Positions 52,995-61,260 of a stretch of DNA of 64,000 nt are shown piece after piece. A program made the translations under genes and the position numbers. Each line of letters begins with the position of its first letter. The first letter of the stretch is position 1. The stretch lies in the IMG/VR virus record IMGVR_UViG_3300025118_004802, positions 17,822-81,821 of that record, one strand, 5' to 3'. Under the pieces are notes generated by a model that saw nothing but the letters and a program-made list of their open reading frames with translations, ran no database searches and was not told the origin of the DNA. Source of the stretch: a virus.

Positions 52995-53855
52995 CTACGC
53001 ATCCCAGCCGTCAGGAACATTTCCTGGAATATACTGTGTTGGGACCGTTTTATCGCTCAAACCCATCATTTTATCGTATGACATCGTATAATACTCGTGT
53101 AAAGTGTCTAAATATTGGCTATTTCTCAAATATTTGAATGCAAGGTTCTCTGTGGAGAATATTCCGTTTTTTTCAAGTCCGGAGCGTCTCATATTGCGAA
53201 TTTTGCGTTTTATGCGCCCTGCAAAGTCAAAAGCTTGATTATAAAGGCGATCATTGTATAAATCCTGCACTTTATCGATATGTTCCACTAAACGAGTCAC
53301 TTTTTCTTCAATTGGGCCTAAAGATACGTTTGGTTTGTCCAAAGTCGGCTCAACAAGCCATCGATCACTCAAAATTGAGTAAATTCCGGTTGCAATGTGC
53401 TTTTCATCCTTATCTTGCATGTAAATCTCCACTTCGTGGTCGAAAATCATGATTTCATGGGTCAAATTCCAATTAGTTTGCCTTTGTCGAAGCAAATCCT
53501 TCACCAAACCGATATCATGGTCCAAATCACGCAAATTTATGATCACATGGATATCAATATCCGAATATTTTGTCCAATTATAGTTTGCAATGGAACCCGT
53601 GATGATAATATCGACTATTTCAATGTCCAACTCGACATCTTCCATAAAATCGCCTACAATTCGGAGCAATTTCTCTTTAACCGAGGGGTTGAGGCGTTGA
53701 TTGGGTGACCAAATCTTCGATTCTAGGTGATCGTGGACATCGAAGGTTGTAATGGAGATAGGATCGGGTTCATGAGGGTCAAATATGTTCTTATACTCAA
53801 ATAAAGACTCTTTTTTCAGATGTTCCTTCCATCTTTTATTGAAATTGATACTCAT
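52995..53855 (-). CDS. Polymerase-beta-type nucleotidyltransferase
   Basis: A 286-residue protein with the signature GS (87-88) and the Asp pair Asp99-x-Asp101 in ITGSIANYNWTKYSDIDIHV, defining minimal nucleotidyltransferases. No CCA-adding or kanamycin-type domain is seen; the C-terminal half is helical. The N-terminus (MSINFNKRWKEHLKKESLFE) is an amphipathic leader. Target could be a tRNA, sugar or protein. Stop is followed by 71 bases with a weak hairpin before the purA-like gene. Confidence 0.78.
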   Translation of the reverse strand: MSINFNKRWKEHLKKESLFEYKNIFDPHEPDPISITTFDVHDHLESKIWSPNQRLNPSVKEKLLRIVGDFMEDVELDIEIVDIIITGSIANYNWTKYSDIDIHVIINLRDLDHDIGLVKDLLRQRQTNWNLTHEIMIFDHEVEIYMQDKDEKHIATGIYSILSDRWLVEPTLDKPNVSLGPIEEKVTRLVEHIDKVQDLYNDRLYNQAFDFAGRIKRKIRNMRRSGLEKNGIFSTENLAFKYLRNSQYLDTLHEYYTMSYDKMMGLSDKTVPTQYIPGNVPDGWDA

Positions 53856-53865
53856 TTTAACACCT

Positions 53866-55596
53866 CTAAAGACCTAGGGCCTTTTTTGCCTCCTCAAAAT
53901 CGTAGATGGGAAGAGATTGACCTAGACTAGTCACTAACTGATCCATTGACTCAGCTTCATCCACTGCTGTCATCAGTCTTTCTTTAAATTCATCCTGCGT
54001 TTTATACTCACCGCTTTTTAAACGCGCCCGGTGTCTTGCAATTAGGTCCTTAAGCGGAGGGGCAGGACAATAGACAAACAAAATCGTCTTTTCGAGGTCA
54101 GTAACCACATCATTGAGGTGCTGTAAGCTACTGATATCTGTCAATAACACAGCTTTTTGGCTCTCTTCAATGGTTTCAACCGGTGTTCCATACCAGTTAT
54201 TGTTGTACTGGTTGACATTAACAAGGTTACCGTCCTGAAGTTGTCGTAAAAAATCATCCAGGGACCTAAAGTCATATTCAATATCCTGGTCAGACCCGCC
54301 TCGGCGCCCACGAGTCGTGAATGATTTAATCTCGTCGAAGCCCATATTTTTAAAAGCTTTCTTCATTTGTGACTTGCCACACCCCGAGGGGCCGAATATC
54401 GCTACCAAAACCGAATCACCTACCTTGTCTCCGGAAGCCTCAGCTAGCCCTGGAGGAGCACTGGGTCCTTTGTGCGCGCTTCTTTTTTGTATACCAGTCT
54501 CGCGATGGCGGTTGCCTCCCATGTCCCCGATCTTCAGCGCCTTTGCCCATGTTTGTGCGTATTTCCTTTGAATCTCGCCCTCTCGTGCTGCTTCCTTGAT
54601 ACGCCCCACCCGGAGACCCTGAGGGGTATGCGTTATCTTTTTAAGGATAAATTTAATATCTGGATATTCAGTGTCGTTCAGTTTCTGCACGGCCGCTAAG
54701 TTCAACACGGAATCATCAAAAAATAACACCTCTCTAACGGATGGGTTTGTTCGTAAAATATCCCGGATTTTACTAACCTTTCGTTCCTCGGCTGGCACTA
54801 ATCGCTCTTTCTTCTCCAGATCACTTAGTTGTTCGCCTGGTTCCAAAATCTTATCACCAACTCCCACTATGTCAATATACTTGGAGTCTATACCAATATC
54901 GCTCAAAAACTCCTCAATACCTTCGGCTGCCTCTTGTTGGCGCGCCGTCAAAACCATAATAATCCGCTGAGGATCTTGCTCCTCGGCGCTAACTACGTTT
55001 TTTAAGATGTTTGTAATATCTTCAATTTCTTCTGGGTCGGTTACTGTTGTGAACTCCTCAAAATCTAGGTAGTATTCCCCTTTAACGTCATCAGCCAGTT
55101 TGCTATATTCCTCTAGTTCTGCTTGAGACGTAATAGTTTTAATAATTTCATCAGTGCGTTTATCGCGCACATGTGCGGCTTCTTTGGTGATCGCTAGGGT
55201 ATCATCAAAATCAAATATTCTGAGTTTTGTGACTTTTGGTTCGTCATCTTTATTGACAATCCGCAATTGGACATCGTAATTATAGGTGAAGTCTAGCTCT
55301 TCGGCTTGATTGGAAAAAGCCCATTTTTCGACGTCCTCATTAGATATCCCAGCCACCTCTACCTGAATGTCGATGTCGGGGGCCATATCGGGCATTTCTC
55401 CGTGCTTCGCCAGACTTTGCAATGCATATCCATGATCATCTAAAGCGGATGAACCGATGACTCTCATAAATCGGATATCAGCGTGAGGGAGCACTGTTAA
55501 AATAGCTTTTTTGACAATCTTTTCGTCCATATCAACAGATTTGTTACTTTCGTTTAAAAAAGTCCGCCATCCGGTGAATAGAGCTTTATTGTTCAT
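53866..55596 (-). CDS. Three-domain protein: nucleotidyltransferase-like, HAD phosphatase, guanylate-kinase-like
   Basis: The 576-residue protein has three visible parts. Residues 40-110: GSS (48-50) and DIDIQVE (74-80), the nucleotidyltransferase-like signature. Residues 127-340: HAD domain with IFDFDDT (Asp129, Asp131), IMVLTARQQEA and VLFFDDSVLN. Residues about 395-576: guanylate-kinase-like P-loop GPSGCGKSQMKKAF, FTTRGRR, and VNQYNNNWYGTPVE. Order HAD-then-kinase parallels animal polynucleotide kinase/phosphatase, although the kinase part looks like GMP kinase. It lies next to a nucleotidyltransferase and near a ligase-like protein, so nucleic-acid end processing is a possibility. The N-terminal segment WRTFLNE matches the leader pattern. 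Confidence 0.8.
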   Translation of the reverse strand: MNNKALFTGWRTFLNESNKSVDMDEKIVKKAILTVLPHADIRFMRVIGSSALDDHGYALQSLAKHGEMPDMAPDIDIQVEVAGISNEDVEKWAFSNQAEELDFTYNYDVQLRIVNKDDEPKVTKLRIFDFDDTLAITKEAAHVRDKRTDEIIKTITSQAELEEYSKLADDVKGEYYLDFEEFTTVTDPEEIEDITNILKNVVSAEEQDPQRIIMVLTARQQEAAEGIEEFLSDIGIDSKYIDIVGVGDKILEPGEQLSDLEKKERLVPAEERKVSKIRDILRTNPSVREVLFFDDSVLNLAAVQKLNDTEYPDIKFILKKITHTPQGLRVGRIKEAAREGEIQRKYAQTWAKALKIGDMGGNRHRETGIQKRSAHKGPSAPPGLAEASGDKVGDSVLVAIFGPSGCGKSQMKKAFKNMGFDEIKSFTTRGRRGGSDQDIEYDFRSLDDFLRQLQDGNLVNVNQYNNNWYGTPVETIEESQKAVLLTDISSLQHLNDVVTDLEKTILFVYCPAPPLKDLIARHRARLKSGEYKTQDEFKERLMTAVDEAESMDQLVTSLGQSLPIYDFEEAKKALGL

Positions 55597-55666
55597 GATA
55601 ATAATTAGTTACGAATTACTTAAACTTCTCTTTCTTAGTTTAACACATAAGAAATATGAATTTTAG
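55597..55666. other. AT-rich intergenic gap
   Basis: Seventy bases between the 64-aa membrane gene and the three-domain gene; nothing gene-like or clearly regulatory was seen. Confidence 0.4.
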
Positions 55667-55858
55667 CTACTTGGCCTTCTTGTGGGTGCGAACTTTTCTT
55701 TGGGCGCGCCGTTCAGACGCGTCCTGACGTTCTTCGAGACTATCTACCTGCTCTTCGATATTGTTTAAGCGGAGAGTAGTGGTATATACAAACCCACTAA
55801 GCATAGCTAGGATACCACCTAGAGTAACGAGTGTTTTAAGATCGAGAGTTATCTTCAT
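55667..55858 (-). CDS. Small membrane protein with coiled coil
   Basis: Start at 55858 (AGAGGA seven bases upstream). The 63-residue protein begins MKITLDLKTLVTLGGILAML, a membrane-anchoring helix, then a coiled coil (LRLNNIEEQVDSLEERQDAS) and a basic tail RTHKKAK. It overlaps the preceding small gene. Topology is that of a signal-anchored spanin-like or tail-associated protein. Confidence 0.6.
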   Translation of the reverse strand: MKITLDLKTLVTLGGILAMLSGFVYTTTLRLNNIEEQVDSLEERQDASERRAQRKVRTHKKAK

Positions 55859-56021
55859 CTTTTTTCCTCTTGGACCTCTCTTCAACCATCTTGTCGATGA
55901 TCTTTTGTCTCACCTCTTTTTTGTGTTCCTCTTCTAGGCGCGGTTTCATTTCTTTGAAATTACGCCAAGCGTCTTGGAAAGAAAGGCGTTGTTTATCCAT
56001 TTCAACACAAATGAGGCACAT
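55836..56021 (-). CDS. Small charged helical protein (61 aa)
   Basis: Encodes 61 residues, helical and highly charged (RLEEEHKKEVRQKIIDKMVE). TTAGG upstream supports the start; an ATG seven codons in is possible. Its end overlaps the membrane-protein gene start. Function unknown. Confidence 0.5.
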   Translation of the reverse strand: MCLICVEMDKQRLSFQDAWRNFKEMKPRLEEEHKKEVRQKIIDKMVEERSKRKKDEDNSRS

Positions 56022-56031
56022 AGATTAGAAC

Positions 56032-56988
56032 CTAACGTCGTTTTATCCTATAACGCTTTGCAGGTACTCCGCAAGCTTCCTCTAGAAGATCTTTCCTGAG
56101 ACTCTCAGCTGTCACGCCCGTGGCCCCGGGGCTTCCGGGGAGCTTAGCGACGGCGGGGGCGGCCTTCTTGCGCTTAGCGAACTCTCGTTGCCGGTCGCGC
56201 GCCTGCATCTCTGCACTGAACGCGGCCTTGTCAGCCGCTTTCGCATCATCTTCGGCGTTGAGTGTGGTGGCTAACTGCGCCAGGTCGTCGGCATCTTGGC
56301 TGGCGACGACCTCGTCGGCGCCGACGTCCACCGCCCGGTTGAGCGCTTTAGCAGTATTCGAACCGACAACACCGTCGGCTTTGAGTGGTTTGCCGTTTGG
56401 TTTTTTCTGGGTTTTTTGAAAAGCTATAAGAGCTCTAAGTGTACTCGGTCCGTTTTTGCCATCTACAAACTTCTCCGGGTCGTCGCCACCGAACCCGAGG
56501 CCGAAAAGCAATTCTTGTAATCCCTCGACGCCAAAGACCGACTTCTTAGCTTTTCTGCCGGCGAAGCGCACTCCTCGTGCACGTCGCCTTTTCTTCCGCG
56601 TTTTGGGGGGCTCCACCATTGCATGTGCGATATCGTCCTTCGGTTTAAACGGCACAAACGGGCTGTCGTCGTCGGCCAAGGAGTGTGAGCCTCCACGGAA
56701 TGCTGAGGCTAACTTGTCATGGCTCTTTTTTAAATCAACAGTATCTCCCCCGGTTGGCGAACGGGGGCGGAACTTCTTCTCTTTGGCACGCCCTCCCTTG
56801 TCGACTGCGGCCTCGATCTCGGCACTAGTCTCCTCTTCGTCCTCGTCATCGTCCTCCCAGAAGTACTTAACCTTCTCGTTTATCTTCCCTTGGGCCTTGT
56901 GCTGGGTCTTATACAGTTCCAGAAGATCTAGATCTGCCTCCGCGATAGCCTCTTTAATTAGCTCACGCAATTGCTCTTGATTAACCAT
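56032..56988 (-). CDS. Internal start within the 695-aa frame: 318-aa protein
   Basis: In-frame ATG at 56988 with AAAGGAG ten bases upstream. The product begins MVNQEQLRELIKEAIAEADL and carries one peptidoglycan-binding domain. Parallel to the nested start at 51454. Confidence 0.6.
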   Translation of the reverse strand: MVNQEQLRELIKEAIAEADLDLLELYKTQHKAQGKINEKVKYFWEDDDEDEEETSAEIEAAVDKGGRAKEKKFRPRSPTGGDTVDLKKSHDKLASAFRGGSHSLADDDSPFVPFKPKDDIAHAMVEPPKTRKKRRRARGVRFAGRKAKKSVFGVEGLQELLFGLGFGGDDPEKFVDGKNGPSTLRALIAFQKTQKKPNGKPLKADGVVGSNTAKALNRAVDVGADEVVASQDADDLAQLATTLNAEDDAKAADKAAFSAEMQARDRQREFAKRKKAAPAVAKLPGSPGATGVTAESLRKDLLEEACGVPAKRYRIKRR

Positions 56989-58119
56989 TTTCTTGTTTCT
57001 CCTTTGTAAAGTTCCTTCTGCTATATCCCAGTCCATATCACGATACTTCTTCTCCTTCTCCAATCTCGCGGCGAAGGCGGCCTGCTTCTCAGCCGCCGCA
57101 GCCTCATCGTCCGGTATAAAACGATCATCACCAAGGACTTGCCACGATTTGTACCCTGCGCTTCCCGGCGGGAAAGCCCTGTCCTGCATTCTCTTCTGTA
57201 CCTTAGGATCCACACCACCCACTGGTAGGCGGCCTACTTCAGGATCCGGCTGCCTGGCTAGCCAAGCCTCCCACGTCTTCATCGCCTCGTCCTCGGCGTC
57301 CCAGGGGAGATCGGCGCGTTGCGCCGCTGTGGAAGGGGCGCCCCTAGGCGCCCGGGCCTTAGCCGCCCACTGTGCGATCGCCACGTCGTCGCGCTCATCT
57401 TGCGCCACGGCGCCCCCTTCGGCGGCGTCGAGTAAAGCCGGCGCCGAGTTCTTACCGACGACACCGTCGACTTGAAGCGGCTCGCCATTTGGTTTTTTAT
57501 GGGTTTTTTGGAAAGCTCTAAGGGCTTTAAGTGTGTTAGGACCGTTTATACCATCTACAAACTTCTTCTCATTCTTGCCGCCAAACCCGAGGGCGAAAAG
57601 TAATTGTTGCAAGACCTTAATGCCTCCTCCGCGCAGTGCTTTCGTGCCAGCACCAGTAAATCGTACGCCTGCGCGGCGTCTGCGCCTCTTCACCTTCTTC
57701 TTCTTTTTGGCGGGGCTAACATCACCTCCCGATCCGGGCCCGGAGTCCGACGACCGGGCGGCGGAGAAGGGGATAAACTCTTCGGGATCCCTGGTGGGCC
57801 CAGTGTGTGTGTATAGACCCTTCAGATCCTTGAGCACCTCGTCTGCATCTGCGGGGCCGTAGCGTTGCGCATAATAACGTAATATTCCGTCCTTGACATC
57901 GCCAGAAGGTTCTTGCCAGTCCCCGGTCCACGCACCGGGGTCCATATACTGCTCTTCCACATATTCGGTACTAAAAGAACTCTCTGTACCTTCGGGAGTC
58001 ACCCAGACGAATTTAAAATCGCCTGAGCTTCCTTTGCCTTTGTTTCTATAAAAACCTTCTTTGGCAGCCTCTTGCAGCATATTTTCTCTAAATAGCTTAA
58101 CAGTTTTTTCAGCGCTCAT
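56032..58119 (-). CDS. Duplicated peptidoglycan-binding protein (695 aa)
   Basis: A 695-residue protein with two PG_binding_1-type domains, at about 160-230 (KVLQQLLFALGFGGKN ... FVDGINGPNTLKALRAFQKT) and 520-593 (GLQELLFGLGFGGDDPEKFV). The pair is clearly a duplication, each preceded by Lys/Arg-rich RRRRRAGVRF/RRRARGVRF. The first half starts with a leader MSAEKTVKLFRENMLQEAAK; the second has MVNQEQLRELIKEAIAEADL at 378, with its own ribosome-binding site. The module RFIPDDE near 340 also occurs in the 173-aa and 204-aa proteins. Likely a virion or lysis protein that binds the cell wall. Confidence 0.8.
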   Translation of the reverse strand: MSAEKTVKLFRENMLQEAAKEGFYRNKGKGSSGDFKFVWVTPEGTESSFSTEYVEEQYMDPGAWTGDWQEPSGDVKDGILRYYAQRYGPADADEVLKDLKGLYTHTGPTRDPEEFIPFSAARSSDSGPGSGGDVSPAKKKKKVKRRRRRAGVRFTGAGTKALRGGGIKVLQQLLFALGFGGKNEKKFVDGINGPNTLKALRAFQKTHKKPNGEPLQVDGVVGKNSAPALLDAAEGGAVAQDERDDVAIAQWAAKARAPRGAPSTAAQRADLPWDAEDEAMKTWEAWLARQPDPEVGRLPVGGVDPKVQKRMQDRAFPPGSAGYKSWQVLGDDRFIPDDEAAAAEKQAAFAARLEKEKKYRDMDWDIAEGTLQRRNKKMVNQEQLRELIKEAIAEADLDLLELYKTQHKAQGKINEKVKYFWEDDDEDEEETSAEIEAAVDKGGRAKEKKFRPRSPTGGDTVDLKKSHDKLASAFRGGSHSLADDDSPFVPFKPKDDIAHAMVEPPKTRKKRRRARGVRFAGRKAKKSVFGVEGLQELLFGLGFGGDDPEKFVDGKNGPSTLRALIAFQKTQKKPNGKPLKADGVVGSNTAKALNRAVDVGADEVVASQDADDLAQLATTLNAEDDAKAADKAAFSAEMQARDRQREFAKRKKAAPAVAKLPGSPGATGVTAESLRKDLLEEACGVPAKRYRIKRR

Positions 58120-58202
58120 TTATCTGTTTTCCCCTTCTCGACTTTTATATAACGGCATTAACATAAATAGTATCTAAAATTCTAAAATAGCAAACTATTC
58201 TA
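58120..58202. other. Intergenic gap with CTATTTATG motif
   Basis: Contains ACTATTTATG on the coding strand about 50 bases before the 695-aa ATG. No gene. The same element type recurs at other gaps. Confidence 0.4.
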
Positions 58203-59057
58203 CTACACTGTTTTGTATCGATCGATTATCTTGTTCCACCGTCGTAATCGCTTAGACCAGGGAACACTCCCCGACCACCCACTCATCCAATCCGGGTCAC
58301 CCTTGGCACGCCGCTTCGCAACCGCGGGAACAGCCCAAAAAATTCTCATGGCCTCGTCAGGATTGCCAAACGGGTCCTTACGGTGGCGTTTCCACCCTCT
58401 AGCCAATTCGGCAACAGCCAATTCGATTTGCGATTCAGGGTTAAGAAGCAATTCAATTATTTCTTCATCAGTCAAGCCCAGCTTCATCACTCTGTTAGCA
58501 ACATATCTTCCTCGGTTAAGCTGTATACCCATTGGGTAAAATGTTTGACCATCACGAGAACCGGTGGGTCTTAACGCTTTAACTCCAGACTCAGCTTGAG
58601 CCGTTGCCAGCGCAATATGAGGAGGTAGGTTATGCCGGGCCGCTGCCGCCGCAATCATACCTTTAAGATCTGATTTCGGATAATCTGTGAGTTTGGCTGC
58701 TCGGTCTTCTTTCTCACACGGCGCAGAAAGCTCCAGAGTATTGTCTAGAAGATTGGTCTCTGTTTCTGTTCCTACTATACCGTCACAAAGGTCACAGCCG
58801 CCCTTGCAACTATAGGGGTGAGCCTCCCAATGTGTCTGTTGAAACTTTCTAATGGCGTCCTTAAGTTCGGGCGTACATTTATCCGAGGGCTCTCCATCAA
58901 ATGCATCGATAAGTCCTTTGTCGGCTAAAATTTGATTAAGTTGAGCTACGTCTGTTATTTCCTTGGCTGCTCTTCGTCCAGTGCTGGCTAAACAACGTTC
59001 CAATAACACTATTAGTGTCTCTTGCTCTACAGTTTCAATCGTTAATTTTGTCTTCAT
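58203..59057 (-). CDS. Lytic transglycosylase-like protein with peptidoglycan-binding domain
   Basis: The 284-residue protein has a peptidoglycan-binding-like region (35-110; ELKDAIRKFQQTHW, interrupted by a CKGGCDLCDG Cys cluster) and an SLT/goose-lysozyme-like domain from about 130 with ALATAQAESGVKAL holding the catalytic Glu (about 156), then GIQLNRGRY and VAELARGWKRHRKD. It should cleave the glycan strand of the wall. It is a candidate lysis enzyme or virion muralytic protein. The cysteine pairs are unusual. Confidence 0.8.
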   Translation of the reverse strand: MKTKLTIETVEQETLIVLLERCLASTGRRAAKEITDVAQLNQILADKGLIDAFDGEPSDKCTPELKDAIRKFQQTHWEAHPYSCKGGCDLCDGIVGTETETNLLDNTLELSAPCEKEDRAAKLTDYPKSDLKGMIAAAAARHNLPPHIALATAQAESGVKALRPTGSRDGQTFYPMGIQLNRGRYVANRVMKLGLTDEEIIELLLNPESQIELAVAELARGWKRHRKDPFGNPDEAMRIFWAVPAVAKRRAKGDPDWMSGWSGSVPWSKRLRRWNKIIDRYKTV

Positions 59058-59336
59058 TTAGATTTCCTCACACTTCTCACAATCGTCATAACAACGGCGC
59101 CAACAATCTTTTCGCATTCCCTCTTTCACTTTTTCAGAGGCCTCCTGATGGCATTTTTTGTAGCGCTGAACGTCCCCATTCTTTTTAATGCACCGACATT
59201 TTGCATAAGAACTAAACTTGCTACAATCTTGAACTGTTGTGCAACTCGTGGTACAGGTGGCAATACTGAGTAGGAATATTACAAATACCAGGAACTGTTG
59301 TACGCTAGCGAACATATTGGTGAGAAAAGACATCAC
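59058..59336 (-). CDS. Cys-rich exported/lipoprotein candidate
   Basis: A 92-residue protein with an N-terminal hydrophobic segment (VQQFLVFVIFLLSIATC) and ten cysteines in total, several in C-x3-C patterns (WRRCYDDCEKC). This may be an exported disulphide-rich lipoprotein. It begins one base before the transglycosylase gene start region. No known family; a role in lysis (spanin-type outer-membrane subunit) is imaginable but unproven. Confidence 0.6.
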   Translation of the reverse strand: MMSFLTNMFASVQQFLVFVIFLLSIATCTTSCTTVQDCSKFSSYAKCRCIKKNGDVQRYKKCHQEASEKVKEGMRKDCWRRCYDDCEKCEEI

Positions 59337-59385
59337 TACAATATATAAATAGTGTCTAACTAGACTAAGTGGATCTCACAACACG
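59337..59385. other. Intergenic gap with CTATTTATAT motif
   Basis: Contains CACTATTTATATATTG on the coding strand about 20 bases before the next ATG. No gene. Confidence 0.4.
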
Positions 59386-59763
59386 TTATTTTTGAGGTTT
59401 CTCTAAAATACGATGACTTACTGCTTCACTGTAGACAAACCAAAAACACTGACGGCCTAGTTCTTTAATATGTACGTTCTGCATGGTAATCTCCCACAGA
59501 CCTAAAGCACTAGTACGAGCGCGAATATATAAATCCCCTTTATAGCGGTTAGCGTGCTTCTTTTTTTCGTGTGCAGGTAGATCAAAGCTTGTAACCAGAA
59601 GACCTTCTGTCCTTTTGCCCTGCTGATCATAATTATATAAAATTTGGTGCACGTCTATATCTGTACCCCCCCAGTTTACCAATTCAATATTTTTTTTTGT
59701 TATGTATGTCATGTGGCGAGGATGAGGCACCATTACTCCGAAGTAGTCATACATTGACATCAA
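59386..59763 (-). CDS. Hypothetical protein (125 aa)
   Basis: A 125-residue protein with beta-type core (RYKGDLYIRARTSALGLWEI) and no recognisable motif. It overlaps the upstream gene by four bases. First codons MMSMYDYFGVMVPHPRHMTY. Confidence 0.55.
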   Translation of the reverse strand: MMSMYDYFGVMVPHPRHMTYITKKNIELVNWGGTDIDVHQILYNYDQQGKRTEGLLVTSFDLPAHEKKKHANRYKGDLYIRARTSALGLWEITMQNVHIKELGRQCFWFVYSEAVSHRILEKPQK

Positions 59764-60044
59764 TTTATGTCTTCTTTGTTATCATCGTCGTATAACCCAA
59801 TCAATTTCCAGTTGATATCTAAATAATCAACCCACTCATCGTTGCTCATGGTGTCGGGACGTACGAGATAGTGTATCTGTTTTGATAGCCAATGGTTCTT
59901 TCCGGAGCGCACAAAAGTAGTATACAAAAACTCCAGGGCGACGGCTCTAGATTCGATTTCATAATCGGTATAACCACCCGATCGCATCGATCTGATCAGT
60001 CGCTTTCGTAGCTTATCAACAGGATCGTCATTATCATCAGACAT
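59760..60044 (-). CDS. Hypothetical protein (94 aa)
   Basis: A 94-residue helical protein (DPVDKLRKRLIRSMRSGGYT, LSKQIHYLVRPDTMSNDEWV). Unknown family, coupled by overlap to the gene downstream and by proximity to the sulfotransferase-like gene. Confidence 0.55.
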   Translation of the reverse strand: MSDDNDDPVDKLRKRLIRSMRSGGYTDYEIESRAVALEFLYTTFVRSGKNHWLSKQIHYLVRPDTMSNDEWVDYLDINWKLIGLYDDDNKEDIN

Positions 60045-60045
60045 C

Positions 60046-60771
60046 TTATAATAAGTATCTTAAATATCCGTATCTTTCATAATCTTCACGATAAAAATCA
60101 TAAATAAGCTCAAGAACAGGCTCACTAAACATTATTTCCGAATGTATAGAATGTATAGAATATAAATCAGCTCCGACGCGGGGCCATGTACCCGTGTGAC
60201 CAGCTAGAAGTGCTATTTCCTTATGGTGAGAAATACTCTCAAATTTATACACTTTTAAACTTATCTCTTTTGCAAGCTCCAGATCTGGCAAGAGTTCCGT
60301 TTGGGGTCGTGTGTGGTTATCGAGATGATGCCGATTAACCTTACATTCGTTGATTATGTTTTCAGCTGCTAAGTCTAAAGTGGGGATATGCCGGGTCCGT
60401 ATGTGGCGCATACAAGTTGACCGAAGACGATAATGAGGACTTCGTACGACGGTAAAGACCTCGTCAATATGTAAAGGTTTCGCCTTATCAGGGTGCATCC
60501 CCCGGAGATAGCGGTGCATCCGGCTAGGGAGAAGGGTGTTCGCCCGCCCCCCGCACGACAACAAAATTTTATCATCCTTAAGTGCCAAATGAGAGCCCCA
60601 GCCTTGGTTACCTCCAAACTCCAAATGTACAGGTGTTTGAACTTGATCGAACCGCCCGGGAGGGACGTCCCACCCTGCTGCGCCAAAGGCGTCAATCACA
60701 GATTTGCCACCGGTTTTGGGGATGTGGATAAAAAGTACGTTTTTGCCGTTTTTTGTAAATAAAATGGGCAT
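60046..60771 (-). CDS. Sulfotransferase-like protein
   Basis: The 241-residue protein opens with VLFIHIPKTGGKSVIDAF, where KTGGKS is the 5'-phosphosulfate-binding loop of PAPS sulfotransferases, and has RSPHYRLRSTCMRH further on, resembling the 3'-phosphate-binding motif with Arg/Ser. It would transfer sulfate from PAPS to a sugar or protein hydroxyl. It lies outside the glycan island, far from it, but could act on the same product. Confidence 0.75.
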   Translation of the reverse strand: MPILFTKNGKNVLFIHIPKTGGKSVIDAFGAAGWDVPPGRFDQVQTPVHLEFGGNQGWGSHLALKDDKILLSCGGRANTLLPSRMHRYLRGMHPDKAKPLHIDEVFTVVRSPHYRLRSTCMRHIRTRHIPTLDLAAENIINECKVNRHHLDNHTRPQTELLPDLELAKEISLKVYKFESISHHKEIALLAGHTGTWPRVGADLYSIHSIHSEIMFSEPVLELIYDFYREDYERYGYLRYLL

Positions 60772-60786
60772 CTTATAATAATCAGA

Positions 60787-60954
60787 CTAGTCAGGACTTT
60801 TAAGGTTTAAAGAAAAGCCGACTAGAGAGATGACGCCTGACATATACCAGACGGCTTCAACGAACTCGTTAGTGGCGATGTTGTATTCTTTCCAGGCTCC
60901 TAGAAAGAGGAGCACAAAAACAACAAAAAGAGAAGTACGAAATACTACCGACAT
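60787..60954 (-). CDS. Small two-helix membrane protein (55 aa), possible holin
   Basis: Encodes 55 residues: MSVVFRTSLFVVFVLLFLGA, a polar loop (WKEYNIATNEFVEA) and a second hydrophobic helix (VWYMSGVISLVGFSL). ATG at 60954, TAG at 60789-60787. Two-helix size and place near muralytic genes suit a holin, but nothing proves it. Upstream gap 60955-60996 carries TATAAT within a palindrome CATTATATAATG. Confidence 0.55.
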   Translation of the reverse strand: MSVVFRTSLFVVFVLLFLGAWKEYNIATNEFVEAVWYMSGVISLVGFSLNLKSPD

Positions 60955-60996
60955 GATAGCTTCATTATATAATGTTTCTTTTAGTTAGTTAACTAA

Positions 60997-61260
60997 TCAG
61001 TCTTCAATACCGAGTATTTCACCCAGTTCTATTTTATATTGGTAAGCTAGACGGTCGTCGCTACCGTCCGGGTTCCATCGTTTATAAAGTGCTTCAGCAG
61101 CTTCTCTAAGCGTTATGTCACCATGCTCACGGCCCAGGAGTGTATCGGCCACGTTTTTTTGATGCTGGAGGTTCCCGATAGCGCCAATATTCACATCCCA
61201 GCTTGTCTCAGTCAGAGTTTCCTGGATTAGCTGTCGTAATTGTGCGATTGTTGGTTTCAT
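60997..61260 (-). CDS. Leader-type protein (87 aa)
   Basis: An 87-residue protein beginning MKPTIAQLRQLIQETLTETS, a member of the leader family with L-T-E ready for processing. The rest is soluble and charged (GREHGDITLREAAEALYKRW). Its ATG overlaps the stop of the upstream leader gene by one base. Confidence 0.65.
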   Translation of the reverse strand: MKPTIAQLRQLIQETLTETSWDVNIGAIGNLQHQKNVADTLLGREHGDITLREAAEALYKRWNPDGSDDRLAYQYKIELGEILGIED

